From a virus, in IMG/VR virus record IMGVR_UViG_3300042887_000389, positions 1-61,230 of that record: DNA of 61,230 nucleotides. The stretch is one strand, 5' to 3'. Positions 13,823 to 21,138 of the stretch are shown piece after piece. A model generated the notes under the pieces. The model ran no database searches. It saw only the letters and a list, made by a program, of their open reading frames with translations, and had not been told where the DNA came from. Numbering within the stretch: the first letter of the stretch is position 1; every line of letters begins with the position of its first letter. Made by a program: the position numbers and the translations under genes.

Positions 13823-15412
13823 ATGGAACCTAAGGATTTATTCTTTGCCCAGGAGGGCAGACTCAAATTAATCTCTGGCATCAAGAAGATGGCTGGAGCG
13901 GTGAAGAGTACGTTGGGGCCTTATGGCAACACGGTGCTTATTGAGAGTCCTAATCACACGCATGGCATTACTGTAACAAAGGATGGGGTGACTGTCGCTA
14001 AGTCAGTTGACTTGATTGACCCTGTTGAGAACCTTGCGGTGAGGATGATGAAGGAGGCTGCTGATAGAACGGCTACCTCTGCTGGTGATGGCACGACTAC
14101 TGCCATAGTGTTGACTGAGGGGTTGGTGTTAGGAGGGTTGGAGCACATTAAAGATGACATGAGTCGCACTGAGGTGTTGAGGCACATTGGTGAGTTGAGT
14201 GGGCATGTGATAGATGGGTTGAAGAAGAAGGCCAAGAGGGTGAGCACAAACATGCTGCTTGATGTGGCGACTATAAGTGCTAACAATGACCGTGAGACCG
14301 GGAAGATTATTGCTGACGTGTACAAGGCTGTCGGCAAGACTGGCATAGTAACGGTGGAGCGGAGCCAGACAAGTGAGACCTATGCTGAGACCACGCAGGG
14401 GCTAAAGATTGACAGGGGGTACACAAGCCCACTGTTCATTAATGATCAGAGCCGAGATGAGTGCGTGTTTGAGGACGTGCATGTGCTGGTGGCTGACATT
14501 GAGATAGGTAACATCTTGCAGATTGAGAACGTGCTGAAGCCAATCATTACTGATGGGAAGAAGCTACTCATTGTGGCACCGTGCCACGTGAACGTGGTGA
14601 ACACACTTGCTGCAAACGTGATGAAGAACAATCTAAAGATGTGCGTGGTACAACCACCCAGCTTTGGGTACAAGCAGCATGAGCTGATGCAAGACCTGGC
14701 GGTGAGTGTCGGAGCGACATACTTCAGCGAGAAGACAGGCGATGACCTGAGTCAGATTACTATTGATGACCTGGGGCATGCATCCAGAGTGGTGGTGAGC
14801 AAGGACAAGACCATCATCCTTAAGAGTAACTTAAGGATAGATGAGGTGAAGGTCGAGGAGCGAGTAGCACAACTATGGCAGGCACATAAGGTCGCTAAGC
14901 GTAAGGCTGACAAGGACCACCTGCTTGAGCGCATTGCCTCACTAACCGGTGGCATTGGTGTGATATACGTGGGTGGGCAGACTGACCTGGAGCAGAAAGA
15001 GTTATACGACCGGGTTGACGATGCGGTGTGTGCTGTGAGGAGCGCATTGGAGGAGGGCATCCTACCGGGTGCTGGCAAGGCGTTGCTAGATGAGACTGCT
15101 GTGATTAGAAAGGAGCTATTCTTTAACTTAAGCAAGGAGCGTGAGGCTGCCATTGAGATACTATCAAATGCGATGATGGCACCATTCCAGCAAATCCTAG
15201 CGAACGCTGGGCTCAAGCCAAGTGACGTGTACAAGGAGGGCGTGGCTGTGGGGCATGGGTACAACCTGAAGACTGCTCAGACAGGTGACCTCATTAAGAT
15301 GGGTGTGATTGACCCACTGAAGGTGACTCGAAGCGCATTGCAGAACGCTGTGAGCGTAGCGACAACTATTCTAAGTACCAATGCTATCATAACAATTGCT
15401 AGACCATACTAA
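13823..15412 (+). CDS. groEL: Phage-encoded chaperonin GroEL (Cpn60)
   Basis: A 529-residue group I chaperonin subunit, close to the usual 540-550. It keeps LGPYGNTVLI (31-40), DGVTVAKSVDL (54-64), the ATP-binding AGDGTTTA (87-94), NDRETGKI, and the catalytic Asp near 398 in VDDAVCAVRSALEEGILPGAG. The C-terminal Gly/Met-rich tail of cellular GroEL is absent, the chain ending IARPY. It would form a folding ring, probably for virion proteins. The leader TTTAAATCAAATG precedes the ATG. Base composition is richer in G+C than the early operon (for example 32 of 60 bases at 14701-14760). GroES lies 3 kb away in another unit. Confidence 0.97.
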   Translation: MEPKDLFFAQEGRLKLISGIKKMAGAVKSTLGPYGNTVLIESPNHTHGITVTKDGVTVAKSVDLIDPVENLAVRMMKEAADRTATSAGDGTTTAIVLTEGLVLGGLEHIKDDMSRTEVLRHIGELSGHVIDGLKKKAKRVSTNMLLDVATISANNDRETGKIIADVYKAVGKTGIVTVERSQTSETYAETTQGLKIDRGYTSPLFINDQSRDECVFEDVHVLVADIEIGNILQIENVLKPIITDGKKLLIVAPCHVNVVNTLAANVMKNNLKMCVVQPPSFGYKQHELMQDLAVSVGATYFSEKTGDDLSQITIDDLGHASRVVVSKDKTIILKSNLRIDEVKVEERVAQLWQAHKVAKRKADKDHLLERIASLTGGIGVIYVGGQTDLEQKELYDRVDDAVCAVRSALEEGILPGAGKALLDETAVIRKELFFNLSKEREAAIEILSNAMMAPFQQILANAGLKPSDVYKEGVAVGHGYNLKTAQTGDLIKMGVIDPLKVTRSALQNAVSVATTILSTNAIITIARPY

Positions 15413-15414
15413 CT

Positions 15415-15648
15415 ATGGAGACAATACTTAACCCATTTGGCCACGGACAGGCGACAAAAGTCGTTGACGAGAACCGTAAGGCATGGCCTGAGTACCTACA
15501 GACTGCTGTGGTGCATGATGAGAATGAGTTCTATGTGCTGTTCGAGGATGGGCTGCTTGTAAAGAAGGGCCGCTCTAAGTTCCGCACAAGTCAATACATT
15601 AATGGTGAGAGGTTCAAGACGTTCAGAGAGCACTATGAGAACGCTTAA
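15415..15648 (+). CDS. Hypothetical protein (77 aa) after groEL
   Basis: A 77-residue protein starting two bases after the groEL stop, so co-transcribed and probably coupled. It has a strand-rich middle (HDENEFYVLFEDGLLVKKG) and a basic Tyr/Arg-rich C-terminus that looks like a small SH3-like fold. No family recognised. Confidence 0.7.
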   Translation: METILNPFGHGQATKVVDENRKAWPEYLQTAVVHDENEFYVLFEDGLLVKKGRSKFRTSQYINGERFKTFREHYENA

Positions 15649-15727
15649 GTCATGGGTCATTGTGGTGGGGCTGGCTGTGGTGTTTGCACTGCTGGTCATA
15701 TGGTGGCACGAGTTCCTGACAATGTGA
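15635..15727 (+). CDS. Single-span membrane peptide (30 aa)
   Basis: A 30-codon ORF overlapping the end of the 77-residue gene, with a basic start (MRTLKSW) and one strong membrane span (VIVVGLAVVFALLVIWW). It ends TGATG, sharing bases with the start at 15727, a standard coupling overlap. The alternative frame through the same bases would give an implausible Gly/Cys-rich N-terminal extension to the next protein. Confidence 0.6.
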   Translation: MRTLKSWVIVVGLAVVFALLVIWWHEFLTM

Positions 15728-16044
15728 TGGAGGCACCATTTGCAATTAAGGTAGGTGAGGTGCTTGAGCAGATTGAGCGCATGCTCATTGAGAAGAACCG
15801 GAAGTACGGCAACTCAGCCCTTGAGCCTATTGGTGTGTTCAGTAAGCTCTCCCCTAGGGAGGGCCTACTGATACGCATCGATGACAAACTAAAGCGAATT
15901 AAGAACGGCAGCCTAGATAAGGATGACGAAGACGTTGTGAATGACCTGATTGGGTACCTAGTCTTGTTAAAAATTCATGCAAAAAATACTGTGCCCGTTA
16001 TTGATTTGAGGACTGACCCATTCTTTAATCAGCACATAACGTAA
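15727..16044 (+). CDS. DUF1599-like nucleotide-modification-associated domain protein
   Basis: A 105-residue protein with KNRKYGNSALEP, GVFSKLSPREGLLIRIDDKLKRIKNG and EDVVNDLIGYLVLLKI, the signature of the DUF1599/Nmad family (MazG-like helical fold) found with phage nucleotide-metabolism genes. I place the start at 15727, where ATG overlaps the TGA of the preceding membrane peptide. A start at 15652 would add 25 residues antithetical to the family. Role in handling nucleotides is inferred from the family. Confidence 0.78.
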   Translation: MEAPFAIKVGEVLEQIERMLIEKNRKYGNSALEPIGVFSKLSPREGLLIRIDDKLKRIKNGSLDKDDEDVVNDLIGYLVLLKIHAKNTVPVIDLRTDPFFNQHIT

Positions 16045-16360
16045 ACTTTAGTTTACAAATGACTGACATATCATTCATTGTGGTTTACATTATGGGTTAA
16101 TGTAGTAGATATACTACCATAAGCTGCCAAACGTCTCCATTTTGTCTACATTTGGAGACTAATGTTGTCGATTTTTGGGACGAACATGTCTAGTTTATTA
16201 TACAAAATACTACACTATACTGTGATTTATCTGTATAATGTAAACCACAGCTTACATTATGACGCAAAATGTGTATTATAATGCACATTATGGGTAAGGA
16301 ATTCGGAATAATTCCGAATAAAAACCTATAGGTTCACAGATTGGGAACTTTTGTTAACCT
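16045..16360. other. Palindrome-rich non-coding region between convergent genes
   Basis: No gene is supported in these 316 bp. They contain perfect or near-perfect inverted repeats: GTAAACT/AGTTTAC (16041-16056), GTAGT/ACTAC (16102-16117), GTCTCCA/TGGAGAC (16133-16159), ATAATGTAA/TTACATTAT (16235-16260), ATAATG/CATTAT (16278-16291), ATTCGGAAT/ATTCCGAAT (16301-16319) and AACCTATAGGTT (16323-16334). The word ACATTATG recurs at about 16087, 16254 and 16285, and inverted near 16236. Possible origin, packaging or regulatory region; no T-tailed terminator stands out. Confidence 0.75.
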
Positions 16361-16897
16361 TTAAAATAACTTCTTGCTCACTCCAATCTGGTGAATACGC
16401 TGCAATGGCTGGTACTGGTACTGGAACAAGTACTTGTTGTCCAAGTAGGAAACAGATGCGCTAGGTTGGAGTAATGAGTTGACTCCTAAACCCAAGTAAA
16501 TACCCTTAGGCTTCTGTACAATTGTGCGAGTTTCTGTGTTGGTGACCGTGTTAGTTACCACCGGTATTTTAAAATCGTTCGTAACGCTCATTTTAAGGAC
16601 CTCTCCGAGGACTTCCCCGCTCACGTAGGTGTTACCATACTCAAAAGGAGTTGTCGTGCTGAAGGCCTTAATAATGGGCTTGTGGTCAACTAGGACTGTG
16701 TCCCTAAGAACTGTCTGTTTTATCTTTGTTTTAGGTACATATACCGTGTCTTTGACTTCAACTATCAGAGTGTCTGTTTCAGTTACGGTGGTAAACTTAT
16801 AAATCTCCTCTGCTTCAGGCTTAGGGTAGATAATAAAGGTCAGAACCACACCAATTAAAAAAGAGATGATTGCTATTTGTATTCTTTTATCTTCCAT
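16361..16897 (-). CDS. Membrane-anchored protein with beta-rich C-terminus (DUF6808-like)
   Basis: A 178-residue protein: an N-terminal membrane anchor at about 7-24 (IQIAIISFLIGVVLTFII), a periplasmic Thr/Val-rich region with repeated DT-V pairs (ETDTLIVEVKDTVYVP), and a C-terminal part of amphipathic strands that ends with KKLF, like a small outer-membrane barrel. The pattern resembles Bacteroidota phage proteins sometimes linked to lysis (DUF6808-like). It could span the envelope. Function is not established. Its ATG shares a base with the upstream TAA (TAATG). Confidence 0.65.
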   Translation of the reverse strand: MEDKRIQIAIISFLIGVVLTFIIYPKPEAEEIYKFTTVTETDTLIVEVKDTVYVPKTKIKQTVLRDTVLVDHKPIIKAFSTTTPFEYGNTYVSGEVLGEVLKMSVTNDFKIPVVTNTVTNTETRTIVQKPKGIYLGLGVNSLLQPSASVSYLDNKYLFQYQYQPLQRIHQIGVSKKLF

Positions 16898-17118
16898 TAT
16901 TGCTCGATAAATAAATTGTCTTCTGCTAATATTTTTCTTAACTCCTCACGGCACCATTTATAAGCCTGATAGGTCTCATCAGATAATTCTTTGTACTTCA
17001 TTTCAGAACGAAGCAACTGGTCAAAGTCCCAGATGGCATCTTTATAATTATGACCATTGATAGCGGCTTGGAAGTCCTTGTTGTCTTCAGGCAAATTAAA
17101 TTCTAGTACTGCTTTCAT
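16897..17118 (-). CDS. Conserved small phage protein (73 aa)
   Basis: A 73-residue helical protein starting MKAVLEFNLPEDNKDFQAAI, with AIWDFDQLLRSEMKYKELS. I recognise this N-terminal pattern from widely distributed phage proteins of unknown function. It is coupled to both neighbours: ATGA overlap upstream and TAATG downstream. Confidence 0.72.
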   Translation of the reverse strand: MKAVLEFNLPEDNKDFQAAINGHNYKDAIWDFDQLLRSEMKYKELSDETYQAYKWCREELRKILAEDNLFIEQ

Positions 17119-17996
17119 AGTGGGAACTTACAACTGTCTACTAATAATTCACAAGACCTGACTTCTTTTGTGTTTATTTCCTTACCAGATAGAGTAAGTA
17201 TTCTTCCACCTGTAGGTTTTATAGGGGCACCACGCTCAACATGCCAGCCAAATGCTCCATCTTGGTACTCTTCCTTGTAAGATCCGGTTATGGCTAGGTG
17301 AATCTGCTTGTGAACAATTTCATGCACATGCTTTCCTGGGTTATAAGAAATAGCATCACGTACATCATTACGGCTAGAGTTCTCATGTATGTGACCCATG
17401 ACAAAGATGTCCATGTTCTCGTACATTTCTAGGGCTCTTGTCAAGTTAATAGCTCCCTTTGTAACTATTCCTCCACCACCTGACCCATGGAAGTACTTTA
17501 AATTTTTTGAGAGTATAGTGTTGCCATTTAGATTATACTTAATAACTAACCATCCACCATATCCACCAGTATAAACGCTTGTCTTGTTGGTGTAGTTTAG
17601 CAAATCAACGAATCGTTGTAGCGGATCGGTCTCTAAGTTCTTTATGATTGCAGTCTCATGGTTACCATATCCAATTACTGTGAGAAGATGGGCGTATGGA
17701 GACCACCAATCTACAGCATCTTCAATGACTGCATCGATATAGTTGGCCTTGTTATGCTCAGGCAGAATATCCTTCTTGTTTCTTCTTGGATCATATTTTC
17801 CTTGCATGAGGCATAGGAAATCTCCGTTGATAAAGATGGGTATATTTTGTTTTTTGCAGTACTCTAAATGATCCTTTAGTTTTTCTCTATCACATTTTGG
17901 GTTATCCCAGTGTAAGTCTGATAGTAGTGCTAATTTTGTCTCTTCTCTTTTAAGTTCAAGGACGTGAACATTTCTGTTAACCTTTTTTAGATTCAT
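17115..17996 (-). CDS. Calcineurin-like metallophosphoesterase
   Basis: A 293-residue phosphoesterase with the metal-binding set: SDLHWD at 26-31 (Asp27, His29), NGDF at 57-60 (Asp59), GNHE at 111-114 (Asn112, His113), and GHIHE at 201-205 (His202, His204). It hydrolyses phosphate mono- or diesters; the substrate (nucleotide, DNA end or capped RNA) is not shown. First gene of a three-gene leftward unit divergent from the GroES operon. A TAACTTTA element upstream (near 18018-18025) is a possible promoter. Confidence 0.9.
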   Translation of the reverse strand: MNLKKVNRNVHVLELKREETKLALLSDLHWDNPKCDREKLKDHLEYCKKQNIPIFINGDFLCLMQGKYDPRRNKKDILPEHNKANYIDAVIEDAVDWWSPYAHLLTVIGYGNHETAIIKNLETDPLQRFVDLLNYTNKTSVYTGGYGGWLVIKYNLNGNTILSKNLKYFHGSGGGGIVTKGAINLTRALEMYENMDIFVMGHIHENSSRNDVRDAISYNPGKHVHEIVHKQIHLAITGSYKEEYQDGAFGWHVERGAPIKPTGGRILTLSGKEINTKEVRSCELLVDSCKFPL

Positions 17997-18082
17997 CAGA
18001 AGCTTATTTGTTGTCCATAAAGTTACTATTTTTTTTTATTTTCCAAATTCCTTTGCTATATTAGAAACATAAAAATAATACT

Positions 18083-18187
18083 ATGGCACTAAATCAAAGA
18101 GATTATCGCAACTTCATAGATGGACTTTTAGTAGGGCTTGTATTCGGGGTGGTTGTGTCCACTATCCTATTCTTAGTCTTTACATGA
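18083..18187 (+). CDS. Single-span membrane peptide (34 aa)
   Basis: A 34-codon ORF with a soluble N-terminus (MALNQRDYRNFIDG) and one membrane span (LLVGLVFGVVVSTILFLVF). It forms an ATGA overlap with the next gene and is the first gene of the GroES operon. A TATATTAG sequence at 18057-18064 may be its promoter. Confidence 0.6.
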   Translation: MALNQRDYRNFIDGLLVGLVFGVVVSTILFLVFT

Positions 18188-18432
18188 CCATAGTCGAACA
18201 GATTATGATTGACTACCCAGAGGAGACATTCTATATCATCTATGGGTTTGATGATGCAATTATAGGGTTTGATGAGTCGGATAGAAGATTGGTATACGAC
18301 ATCGACAAGGTAATAGATATCCTTGTTCTTGATGGGATGACTTATGATGATGCTGTAAAATTTTATGATTTTGAAATACTAGATGCTTACTTTGGAGAAG
18401 GAACTCCTATCTTTGTAAAAAATTATACATGA
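18184..18432 (+). CDS. Acidic hypothetical protein (82 aa)
   Basis: An 82-residue very acidic protein with many Asp and Tyr (GFDDAIIGFDESDRRLVYDI), coupled by ATGA overlaps to the membrane peptide before it and to groES after it. No family recognised. Confidence 0.65.
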   Translation: MTIVEQIMIDYPEETFYIIYGFDDAIIGFDESDRRLVYDIDKVIDILVLDGMTYDDAVKFYDFEILDAYFGEGTPIFVKNYT

Positions 18433-18686
18433 AAGCAATAGGAAAAAACATTGTAATCAAATCTATTGACGAGGAAGTTAAGACTTCTTCAGGACTATTA
18501 CTATCAGGTGAGGACACCAATCAATTACGCTACAAGCGTGGAGTAGTAATCAACTCGGGCACAGACGTTCAAAACATCAAGGCTGGAGATGAGGTGTACT
18601 ACGACAAGTCAAATAGTTATGTGATGATCATCAATGATGAGCACTGCGTAATTATTCAGGAACGTGACGTAGTTCTTGTCCTGTAA
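18429..18686 (+). CDS. groES: Phage-encoded co-chaperonin GroES (Cpn10)
   Basis: An 85-residue Cpn10 homologue, slightly shorter than the usual 95-100. The mobile-loop region is EEVKTSSGLLLSGEDTN (about 15-31). It is followed by the GroES pattern RGVVINSG ... IKAGDEVYYDKSN and the C-terminal strand ERDVVLVL. It would cap the phage or host GroEL ring. It ends a short operon and its 3-prime end overlaps the convergent wHTH gene by 35 bp. Confidence 0.88.
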   Translation: MKAIGKNIVIKSIDEEVKTSSGLLLSGEDTNQLRYKRGVVINSGTDVQNIKAGDEVYYDKSNSYVMIINDEHCVIIQERDVVLVL

Positions 18687-19128
18687 GTTTATTCTGCCTT
18701 AGTTCCTCATTCATAGTAATAATCATATTCCTGTAGACTTTGTCTGAGAACCTTACGTTCTTCTTGAACATGGGATTGTTGCACATTGTCTCAGGGATTT
18801 CTTCTCCCTCTAACTTTTTGTAGATTGAGTTAATCATTCGCTTTGCTTTATAGGACAGGCAGTATAGTGCCTTAGATCTCATGGCAGGTCTACCCTTCTG
18901 CTTGCTTGCGAATAGTTCAATCCAACCTTCATGTATTAGGCGATAGAATCTATGTTTATCCCAACCAAATATATTTTCATACTCCCTGAATGTACTGACA
19001 TTAAAGTATCGTTCTGAGTAGAGGTAGAGCAGCATATCTAAATCTGCTTGGCTGAGATTGTGCCTTACCTTAAAATATTCACGGATTACTTTCCAGAATT
19101 TCAGGTAGTCTCTTTTATTTGATTTCAT
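18652..19128 (-). CDS. Winged-helix DNA-binding protein, candidate late regulator
   Basis: A 158-residue protein with a winged-helix layout: NLSQADLDMLLYLYSE, then a recognition-like helix GWDKHRFYRLIHEGWI and a wing FASKQKGRPAM. I place the start at the ATG at 19128 (leader AATAATAAAAATG), not 60 bases upstream. A TACCTTTG promoter element lies 20 bases upstream. It is divergent from the start of the late region (19227 onward), which makes it a plausible transcription regulator. Its 3-prime end overlaps groES on the other strand. Confidence 0.72.
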   Translation of the reverse strand: MKSNKRDYLKFWKVIREYFKVRHNLSQADLDMLLYLYSERYFNVSTFREYENIFGWDKHRFYRLIHEGWIELFASKQKGRPAMRSKALYCLSYKAKRMINSIYKKLEGEEIPETMCNNPMFKKNVRFSDKVYRNMIITMNEELRQNKLTGQELRHVPE

Positions 19129-19149
19129 TTTTATTATTACATTTGTAAA

Positions 19150-19157
19150 CAAAGGTA
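19150..19157 (-). promoter_or_regulatory. Putative -7 promoter element TACCTTTG
   Basis: Reads TACCTTTG on the minus strand, matching TAnnTTTG, about 20 bases before the wHTH ATG at 19128. No clear -33 TTTG at the expected distance. Confidence 0.6.
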
Positions 19158-19226
19158 AACATAAAAAGACATGAAACCCTGCACACAAAAAGTTAAAACC
19201 GCAACCTCTTACAAACCAAAGAAGAA

Positions 19227-19364
19227 ATGAAAGGAGATCAAATGATGGCTATGGGTATGCCCAAGGCCGCTGTCCTAGGTGGACCAAAGAAAGCAATTGC
19301 TAAGAAAGCTGTTAAGGATGTAGTAAAAAAGGCTGTAGCTAAGAAGCTAGGCAAGAAGAAGTAA
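19227..19364 (+). CDS. Very basic Lys/Ala-rich small protein (45 aa), histone-like
   Basis: A 45-codon ORF. After a Met-rich start (MKGDQMMAMGMP) it is mostly Lys, Ala and Val in KKAVKD/KKAVAKK units, like a histone H1 tail. It precedes the DUF5754-like gene by two bases. It may neutralise packaged DNA or bind nucleic acid; this is inferred from composition. Confidence 0.62.
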   Translation: MKGDQMMAMGMPKAAVLGGPKKAIAKKAVKDVVKKAVAKKLGKKK

Positions 19365-19366
19365 TT

Positions 19367-19657
19367 ATGGCTGAAAAGTCTAAGATGAAATGTAACCGTG
19401 TCGTTGCTTCTGACAGACCCGGCAAGAAGAGAATGGTCAAGGCTTGTGCTAATGGACAAGAAAAACTAATTCACTTTGGTGCCGAGGGTTATGGTCATAA
19501 CTATTCAGCAGCGGCACGGTCTTCATTTAAGGCTCGTCATAAATGCGATACTGCAAATGATAAGTTATCTGCTAGGTACTGGGCATGCAAGAATTTGTGG
19601 GCTGGACCTGGAGGATCTAAGCAATCATCACCTAAAAGCAAGAGAGGAAAATATTAA
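19367..19657 (+). CDS. DUF5754-like basic protein
   Basis: A 96-residue basic protein with MVKACANGQEKLIHFGAEGYG, SSFKARHKCD and KLSARYWACKNLW. I recognise this pattern (VKAC.NG.EK.I.FG ... FKARH ... SA.YWA...LW) as the DUF5754 family, known from large DNA viruses of algae and from phages. Basic tail GSKQSSPKSKRGKY. Likely a virion-associated or nucleic-acid-binding protein; no function is established. Confidence 0.72.
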   Translation: MAEKSKMKCNRVVASDRPGKKRMVKACANGQEKLIHFGAEGYGHNYSAAARSSFKARHKCDTANDKLSARYWACKNLWAGPGGSKQSSPKSKRGKY

Positions 19658-19667
19658 ATAGACTAAT

Positions 19668-19853
19668 ATGAAACCACCAAAAAATAAAAGAAGACCTGAT
19701 ATTCCATTGGCGGCTACTCCTACAGTTAAGTGGGAGGATGATATTTATAATCCTAAAAACAAAGAATACGTTTTGGAGGTGGCTTTTAATAAAAGAAAAA
19801 GTCCTAACAGAGTAACTCAGAAGGAGTTTAACAAAAGGTACGATATAAAATAA
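19668..19853 (+). CDS. Basic hypothetical protein (61 aa)
   Basis: A 61-residue Lys/Pro/Asn-rich protein starting MKPPKNKRRPDIPLAATPTVKWEDD. The composition fits its very basic neighbours. No family recognised. Confidence 0.6.
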   Translation: MKPPKNKRRPDIPLAATPTVKWEDDIYNPKNKEYVLEVAFNKRKSPNRVTQKEFNKRYDIK

Positions 19854-19866
19854 TAGCAAAAATAAA

Positions 19867-20205
19867 ATGCCTAAGGACGCTTGCTACAAAAAGGTAAAGG
19901 CATCGTATGATGTGTTCCCTTCTGCTAGGGCATCTCAGGCTATTGCTAAGTGTCGTAAGGCATCTGGCAGTGTTACTAAATCTGAGAAGGGTTCTAGTCT
20001 TAAAAGATGGGAAGCAGAGAAGTGGCAAGACACCAAGACTGGTAAGGCATGTGGTGCAGGTGGTCGTAATGAGTATTGCCGACCGACTAAGAGAATATCA
20101 TCAGAGACACCAAAGACTAAGAGTGAAATAAGTCCAGCAAAGCTTGCTGCAAAGAAGGCAGAGAAAAGTAGAGTTGGCATGGGTAAAAGAATTTCCAAAG
20201 TTTAA
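19867..20205 (+). CDS. DUF5872-like basic Cys-containing protein
   Basis: A 112-residue basic protein: CYKKVKASYDVFPSARAS, AIAKCRK, SLKRWEAEKWQDTKTGKACG and YCRPTKRISSETPKT. This order matches the DUF5872-type small proteins (CY.KVK..Y.V.PSA.AS ... CR ... RW..EKW.D..TGK.CG ... CRP..R...TP.T) known from phages and giant viruses. Conserved Cys may bind a metal. Probably packaged or nucleic-acid binding; unproven. Confidence 0.7.
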   Translation: MPKDACYKKVKASYDVFPSARASQAIAKCRKASGSVTKSEKGSSLKRWEAEKWQDTKTGKACGAGGRNEYCRPTKRISSETPKTKSEISPAKLAAKKAEKSRVGMGKRISKV

Positions 20206-20206
20206 C

Positions 20207-20214
20207 TATATTTG
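20207..20214 (+). promoter_or_regulatory. Putative -7 promoter element TATATTTG
   Basis: Exact TATATTTG, 23 bases before the ATG at 20238, whose leader is AAAAATCAAATCAAATG. No TTTG at -33. Confidence 0.62.
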
Positions 20215-20237
20215 TTCATCATTAAAAATCAAATCAA

Positions 20238-20639
20238 ATGGCACAGAAAGTAACAAAGACAAACGCTGAATTGCTAGAGTTAGTAAGAGCGTTGAACGTA
20301 ACCCCTACTGAGAAAGGCAGTAAGGCAGAGGCAAAGATTAAGAAGATTGTAGACAAGATTAAGCCTCTATTTGACGAGTACAACGAGAAGCGTGAAGACA
20401 TTCGTCTTGACCATGCTCACACTGAATCTAACGGTGTGTTGGAGTTGAATGAGAAGGGTGAATATAAGTTCACTAAGGATGGAATCAAGGCTATGGCCAA
20501 GGACATGAAAGCATTGCTTGATGAGACATTTGAGTTCTATCAGTTTACTTTCTCAAGTGAAGGTATTGAGAACTTTAAGTTCTTAGCAGGATGGGTTGAA
20601 AGCATTGAGGCTGAGCAATCTGCTGAAGAGGTTGAATAA
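20238..20639 (+). CDS. Hypothetical helical protein (133 aa)
   Basis: A 133-residue charged, helical protein with a Lys-rich first half (KAEAKIKKIVDKIKPLFDEY) and an acidic end. It follows a TATATTTG promoter. No domain recognised; similar proteins sit near structural genes in Bacteroidota phages, by my recollection. Confidence 0.65.
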   Translation: MAQKVTKTNAELLELVRALNVTPTEKGSKAEAKIKKIVDKIKPLFDEYNEKREDIRLDHAHTESNGVLELNEKGEYKFTKDGIKAMAKDMKALLDETFEFYQFTFSSEGIENFKFLAGWVESIEAEQSAEEVE

Positions 20640-20659
20640 ATTATTCATCTAATAACAGT

Positions 20660-20697
20660 AAGAACGGCATCAGTCTTAATTGGTTGGTGCCATTCTT
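20660..20697 (+). terminator. Terminator-like hairpin
   Basis: AAGAACGGCATCA at 20660-20672 pairs with TGGTGCCATTCTT at 20685-20697, 13 positions with one mismatch and one G-T pair, followed by TCTTATAA. It sits between the stop at 20639 and the ATG at 20711 and may attenuate or end transcription. The T-run is weak. Confidence 0.55.
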
Positions 20698-20710
20698 TCT
20701 TATAAAGAAT

Positions 20711-20869
20711 ATGAAAAGCAAAGGACTAGGAGATACTATCGAGAAAGTAACTAAGGCCACTGGAATTAAGAAGGTGGTTGAGACTGTTGCAAAGGCAGCA
20801 GGAAAAGATTGTGGCTGTGGAAAAAGAAGAGATACACTTAATAGGTTATTACCATACAATGAAGATTAA
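20711..20869 (+). CDS. Small conserved protein with CGCGKRRDTLN motif (52 aa)
   Basis: A 52-residue protein. A helix GLGDTIEKVTKATGIKKVV is followed by the Cys motif DCGCGKRRDTLNRLLPY, a pattern I recognise from other Bacteroidota phages. The ATG at 20711 is preferred over one 27 bases upstream because the upstream part lies in the hairpin. Function unknown. Confidence 0.68.
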   Translation: MKSKGLGDTIEKVTKATGIKKVVETVAKAAGKDCGCGKRRDTLNRLLPYNED

Positions 20870-20880
20870 TTAATAAGATC

Positions 20881-21138
20881 ATGGCATATCAGAAATTACA
20901 ACAATCAAGAGCAGCAGTAGTAACGAAGAGCGATACTGTTGACATTCCTAATCCTGGAAACGGAGCAGTAGAGGGCTGTGTATTGTACGTAGGAACAGGA
21001 GGAATCCTTCGAGTACTAACAGCAGGAGGGGATGACATTACATTTACAAATATCCCAAATGGATTTCTAACTACATTTCAAGTAATTAGAGTATTCGCCA
21101 GTGATACAACAGCTAACAACATTGTAGCTCTTTGGTAA
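20881..21138 (+). CDS. Small probable virion protein (85 aa)
   Basis: An 85-residue beta-rich protein starting MAYQKLQQSRAAVV, with TKSDTVDIPNPGNGAVEGCVLYVGTGG. That start and the SDTxDIPNP pattern recur in small phage structural proteins, possibly decoration or tail-spike-associated. It ends immediately before the next start. Confidence 0.62.
   Translation: MAYQKLQQSRAAVVTKSDTVDIPNPGNGAVEGCVLYVGTGGILRVLTAGGDDITFTNIPNGFLTTFQVIRVFASDTTANNIVALW

Noticed and set aside
16041-16056. GTAAACTTTAGTTTAC as an intrinsic terminator
   Set aside because: The palindrome has no following T-run and overlaps the stop codon of the 105-residue gene. I list it as part of the palindrome-rich region instead.
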